Below, in pieces: positions 62,622 to 64,000 of a stretch of DNA of 64,000 nucleotides; position 1 is the stretch's first letter, and every line of letters starts with the position of its first letter. This stretch comes from Octadecabacter sp. B2R22 (lineage in GTDB: Bacteria > Pseudomonadota > Alphaproteobacteria > Rhodobacterales > Rhodobacteraceae). Location: the NCBI RefSeq assembly GCF_018861045.1, contig NZ_JAHKQJ010000010.1, positions 248,001 through 312,000 on the forward strand, in the 5' to 3' direction. The position numbers and the translations under genes are program-made. The notes below the pieces were generated by a model, which was not told the origin of the DNA, searched no databases, and was given only the letters and a program-made list of their open reading frames with translations.

Positions 62622-63362
62622 ATGCGTGATTACAGTAACGTACCCGTCTTTATTTTGCTTGGTCCCCCAGGGGCGGGCAAAGGGACACAAGCAAAGGTTC
62701 TTGAAGACCAGTTCGGTCTGATCCAGCTGTCCACAGGGGATTTGTTGCGCCAAGCCGTTGCGGCGGGCACCCCTGCAGGCAATGCAGCGAAATCCGTTAT
62801 GGAAGCTGGCGGTTTGGTAAGTGACGAGATCGTCATCAACATCCTGCGTGACCGTCTTGCCGATCCTGATTGTGCGGCGGGCGTGATCCTTGACGGGTTC
62901 CCGCGTACGATTCCGCAGGCCGAAGCCCTGTCAGACCTTTTGACGTCCTATGGCACGCAAGTGCACGCCGCGATCAGTCTTGAGGTCGAGGACGATGCAA
63001 TGGTTGAACGGATTTCCGGCCGTCATACCTGCGACGGTTGTGGCGAAGGCTACCACGAGACGTTCAAGCGTCCGGCTGTAGAAGGCATTTGCGATAAGTG
63101 TGGCAGCACGAAATTCCGCCGTCGCGCAGATGATAATGCGGACACAGTGCGCCGACGTCTTGTCGCCTATCACGACGAAACCGCACCGCTGATCTCATTT
63201 TATAAGAAGACGGGTGCGTTGCAGGCATTGGATGCAATGGGCGACATCGGTTCTATTACAAATGAATTGCGGCAAATCGTACGCCCCATCACGATTAATG
63301 TGCGCGGCGTCCAAGTCTCGGATAAGATAACAAAGACTACTCAAATGGAGGAAACACAATGA
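62622..63362 (+). CDS. adk: Adenylate kinase with zinc-type LID
   Basis: A 246-residue adenylate kinase: P-loop GPPGAGKGT (14-22), DGFPRT (91-96) and a LID with four cysteines (Cys137, Cys140, Cys157, Cys160), the zinc-binding form. Extra residues at both ends make it longer than the common 214. It starts three bases after acs and overlaps the next gene (ATGA). The household adk of proteobacteria usually sits in the ribosomal spc-type operon, so this may be a second copy devoted to recycling the AMP formed by Acs and PrpE (inference). Confidence 0.95.
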   Translation: MRDYSNVPVFILLGPPGAGKGTQAKVLEDQFGLIQLSTGDLLRQAVAAGTPAGNAAKSVMEAGGLVSDEIVINILRDRLADPDCAAGVILDGFPRTIPQAEALSDLLTSYGTQVHAAISLEVEDDAMVERISGRHTCDGCGEGYHETFKRPAVEGICDKCGSTKFRRRADDNADTVRRRLVAYHDETAPLISFYKKTGALQALDAMGDIGSITNELRQIVRPITINVRGVQVSDKITKTTQMEETQ

Positions 63363-63616
63363 GTGAACAACCGGACCCAAAGGCATATTGGGCAGCCAAT
63401 ATGCGTGTCATTAAGATAAGCTTAGTCATTTGGGCTATCGTCCCATTCGGCTTCGGAATTCTGCTTCGACCAATGCTTTCCGGCATTCAGATCGGCGGAA
63501 CGGACCTTGGTTTCTGGGTGGCCCAGCAGGGCTCCATCCTCGTATTTCTCGCGATCATCTTTTTCTACGCATGGCGTATGAACAAGCTGGACCGTGAACA
63601 CGGCGTAGAGGAATAA
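63359..63616 (+). CDS. DUF4212 family small symporter subunit
   Basis: An 85-residue protein with two helices (about 19-38 and 50-69), starting in an ATGA overlap with adk. The pattern [30 protein letters not shown] and the [10 protein letters not shown] tail are those of DUF4212 proteins, which are encoded directly before sodium:solute symporters of the acetate-transporter type. It is likely a partner subunit of the downstream symporter. Confidence 0.88.
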   Translation: MSEQPDPKAYWAANMRVIKISLVIWAIVPFGFGILLRPMLSGIQIGGTDLGFWVAQQGSILVFLAIIFFYAWRMNKLDREHGVEE

Positions 63617-63621
63617 TCAGC

Positions 63622-64000
63622 ATGGAACAGTTTACCATTAACCTGCTGTTTGTTGGCGCATCTTTCGCGCTCTACATCGGCATCGCGATCTGGGCCCGTG
63701 CGGGTTCCACATCTGAGTTTTACGCCGCGGGTCGCGGTGTTCACCCTGTAACCAACGGTATGGCGACGGCTGCTGACTGGATGTCTGCTGCGTCGTTTAT
63801 CTCGATGGCGGGTCTGATTGCCTTCACCGGATACGACAACTCGTCCTTCCTGATGGGCTGGACTGGCGGCTATGTTCTGCTGGCTCTGCTTTTGGCACCG
63901 TATTTGCGCAAGTTCGGTAAATACACTGTGTCCGAGTTCATCGGTGACCGTTTCTATTCACCAACGGCGCGTCTGGTTGCTGTGATCTGTCTGATCATTG
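63622..64000 (+). CDS. Sodium:solute symporter, acetate-type (partial, runs off the window)
   Basis: The first 126 codons are present, starting [20 protein letters not shown]. The segment [38 protein letters not shown] is the conserved N-terminal region of the sodium:solute symporter family close to ActP. The frame is still open at 64000. It lies five bases after the DUF4212 gene. Import of acetate or propionate would feed Acs and PrpE in the same locus. Confidence 0.92.
   Translation, partial: MEQFTINLLFVGASFALYIGIAIWARAGSTSEFYAAGRGVHPVTNGMATAADWMSAASFISMAGLIAFTGYDNSSFLMGWTGGYVLLALLLAPYLRKFGKYTVSEFIGDRFYSPTARLVAVICLII

Overview
The window looks like chromosomal DNA of a marine alphaproteobacterium of the Roseobacter group (Rhodobacteraceae). 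This is inferred from gene content: a DUF1523 protein, an ScfR-type regulator beside prpE, a tandem-domain aldehyde dehydrogenase behind deoC, an MttB-like plus dimethylglycine-dehydrogenase-like locus, and a polyhydroxyalkanoate (PHA) locus. Genes are dense, and many are joined by ATGA, GTGA, TTGA or TGATG overlaps. I saw no rRNA, tRNA, CRISPR array, insertion sequence or complete prophage.

Layout. Positions 1-2143 hold small accessory-type genes: a gene end, an unknown protein, a lipoprotein, a one-helix membrane protein and an XRE regulator. This stretch also carries two conspicuous inverted-repeat structures. From 2144 the content looks like core genes: gabD, an arylformamidase-like hydrolase, a DUF2269 / SDR-DoxX membrane pair, an L,D-transpeptidase lipoprotein and a membrane protein. 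Positions 8513-16020 are a compact run of nine genes built around an AAA ATPase, with a long coiled-coil protein, five small membrane proteins (one of them DUF1523) and two soluble proteins I cannot assign. It ends at a strong terminator and is the best candidate here for an undescribed system. On the minus strand an AraC regulator, deoC, a 772-residue double aldehyde dehydrogenase and a small membrane protein follow. Then come rpe, a two-component system preceded by helically phased direct repeats and a 42-codon gene, and a uronate-dehydrogenase-like gene.

Positions 24218-31472 carry methylated-amine and tryptophan catabolism: an MttB-family protein without pyrrolysine, a LysR regulator, a dimethylglycine-dehydrogenase-like flavoprotein, kynureninase and an alpha/beta hydrolase. 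Positions 31577-39187 are a sugar-type ABC importer with three consecutive Gfo/Idh/MocA dehydrogenases, a likely uptake-and-oxidation unit for a sugar or polyol. Positions 39213-46062 are the Anbu (bacterial proteasome homologue) neighbourhood: Anbu, an alpha-E protein, a circularly permuted ATP-grasp protein and a divergent transglutaminase/DUF2126 giant. A DevBCA-type exporter follows, then a repeat-rich OmpA-family protein and a membrane-anchored HhH protein.

Positions 52564-64000 form an acetate/propionate and PHA region: ScfR-type regulator, divergent prpE, phaA, phaB, phasin, phaC, acs, adk, a DUF4212 protein and the start of a sodium:solute symporter. Read together, the symporter would import the acid, PrpE and Acs would activate it at the cost of ATP to AMP, Adk would recycle the AMP, and PhaA/B/C would store the carbon as granules coated by the phasin.
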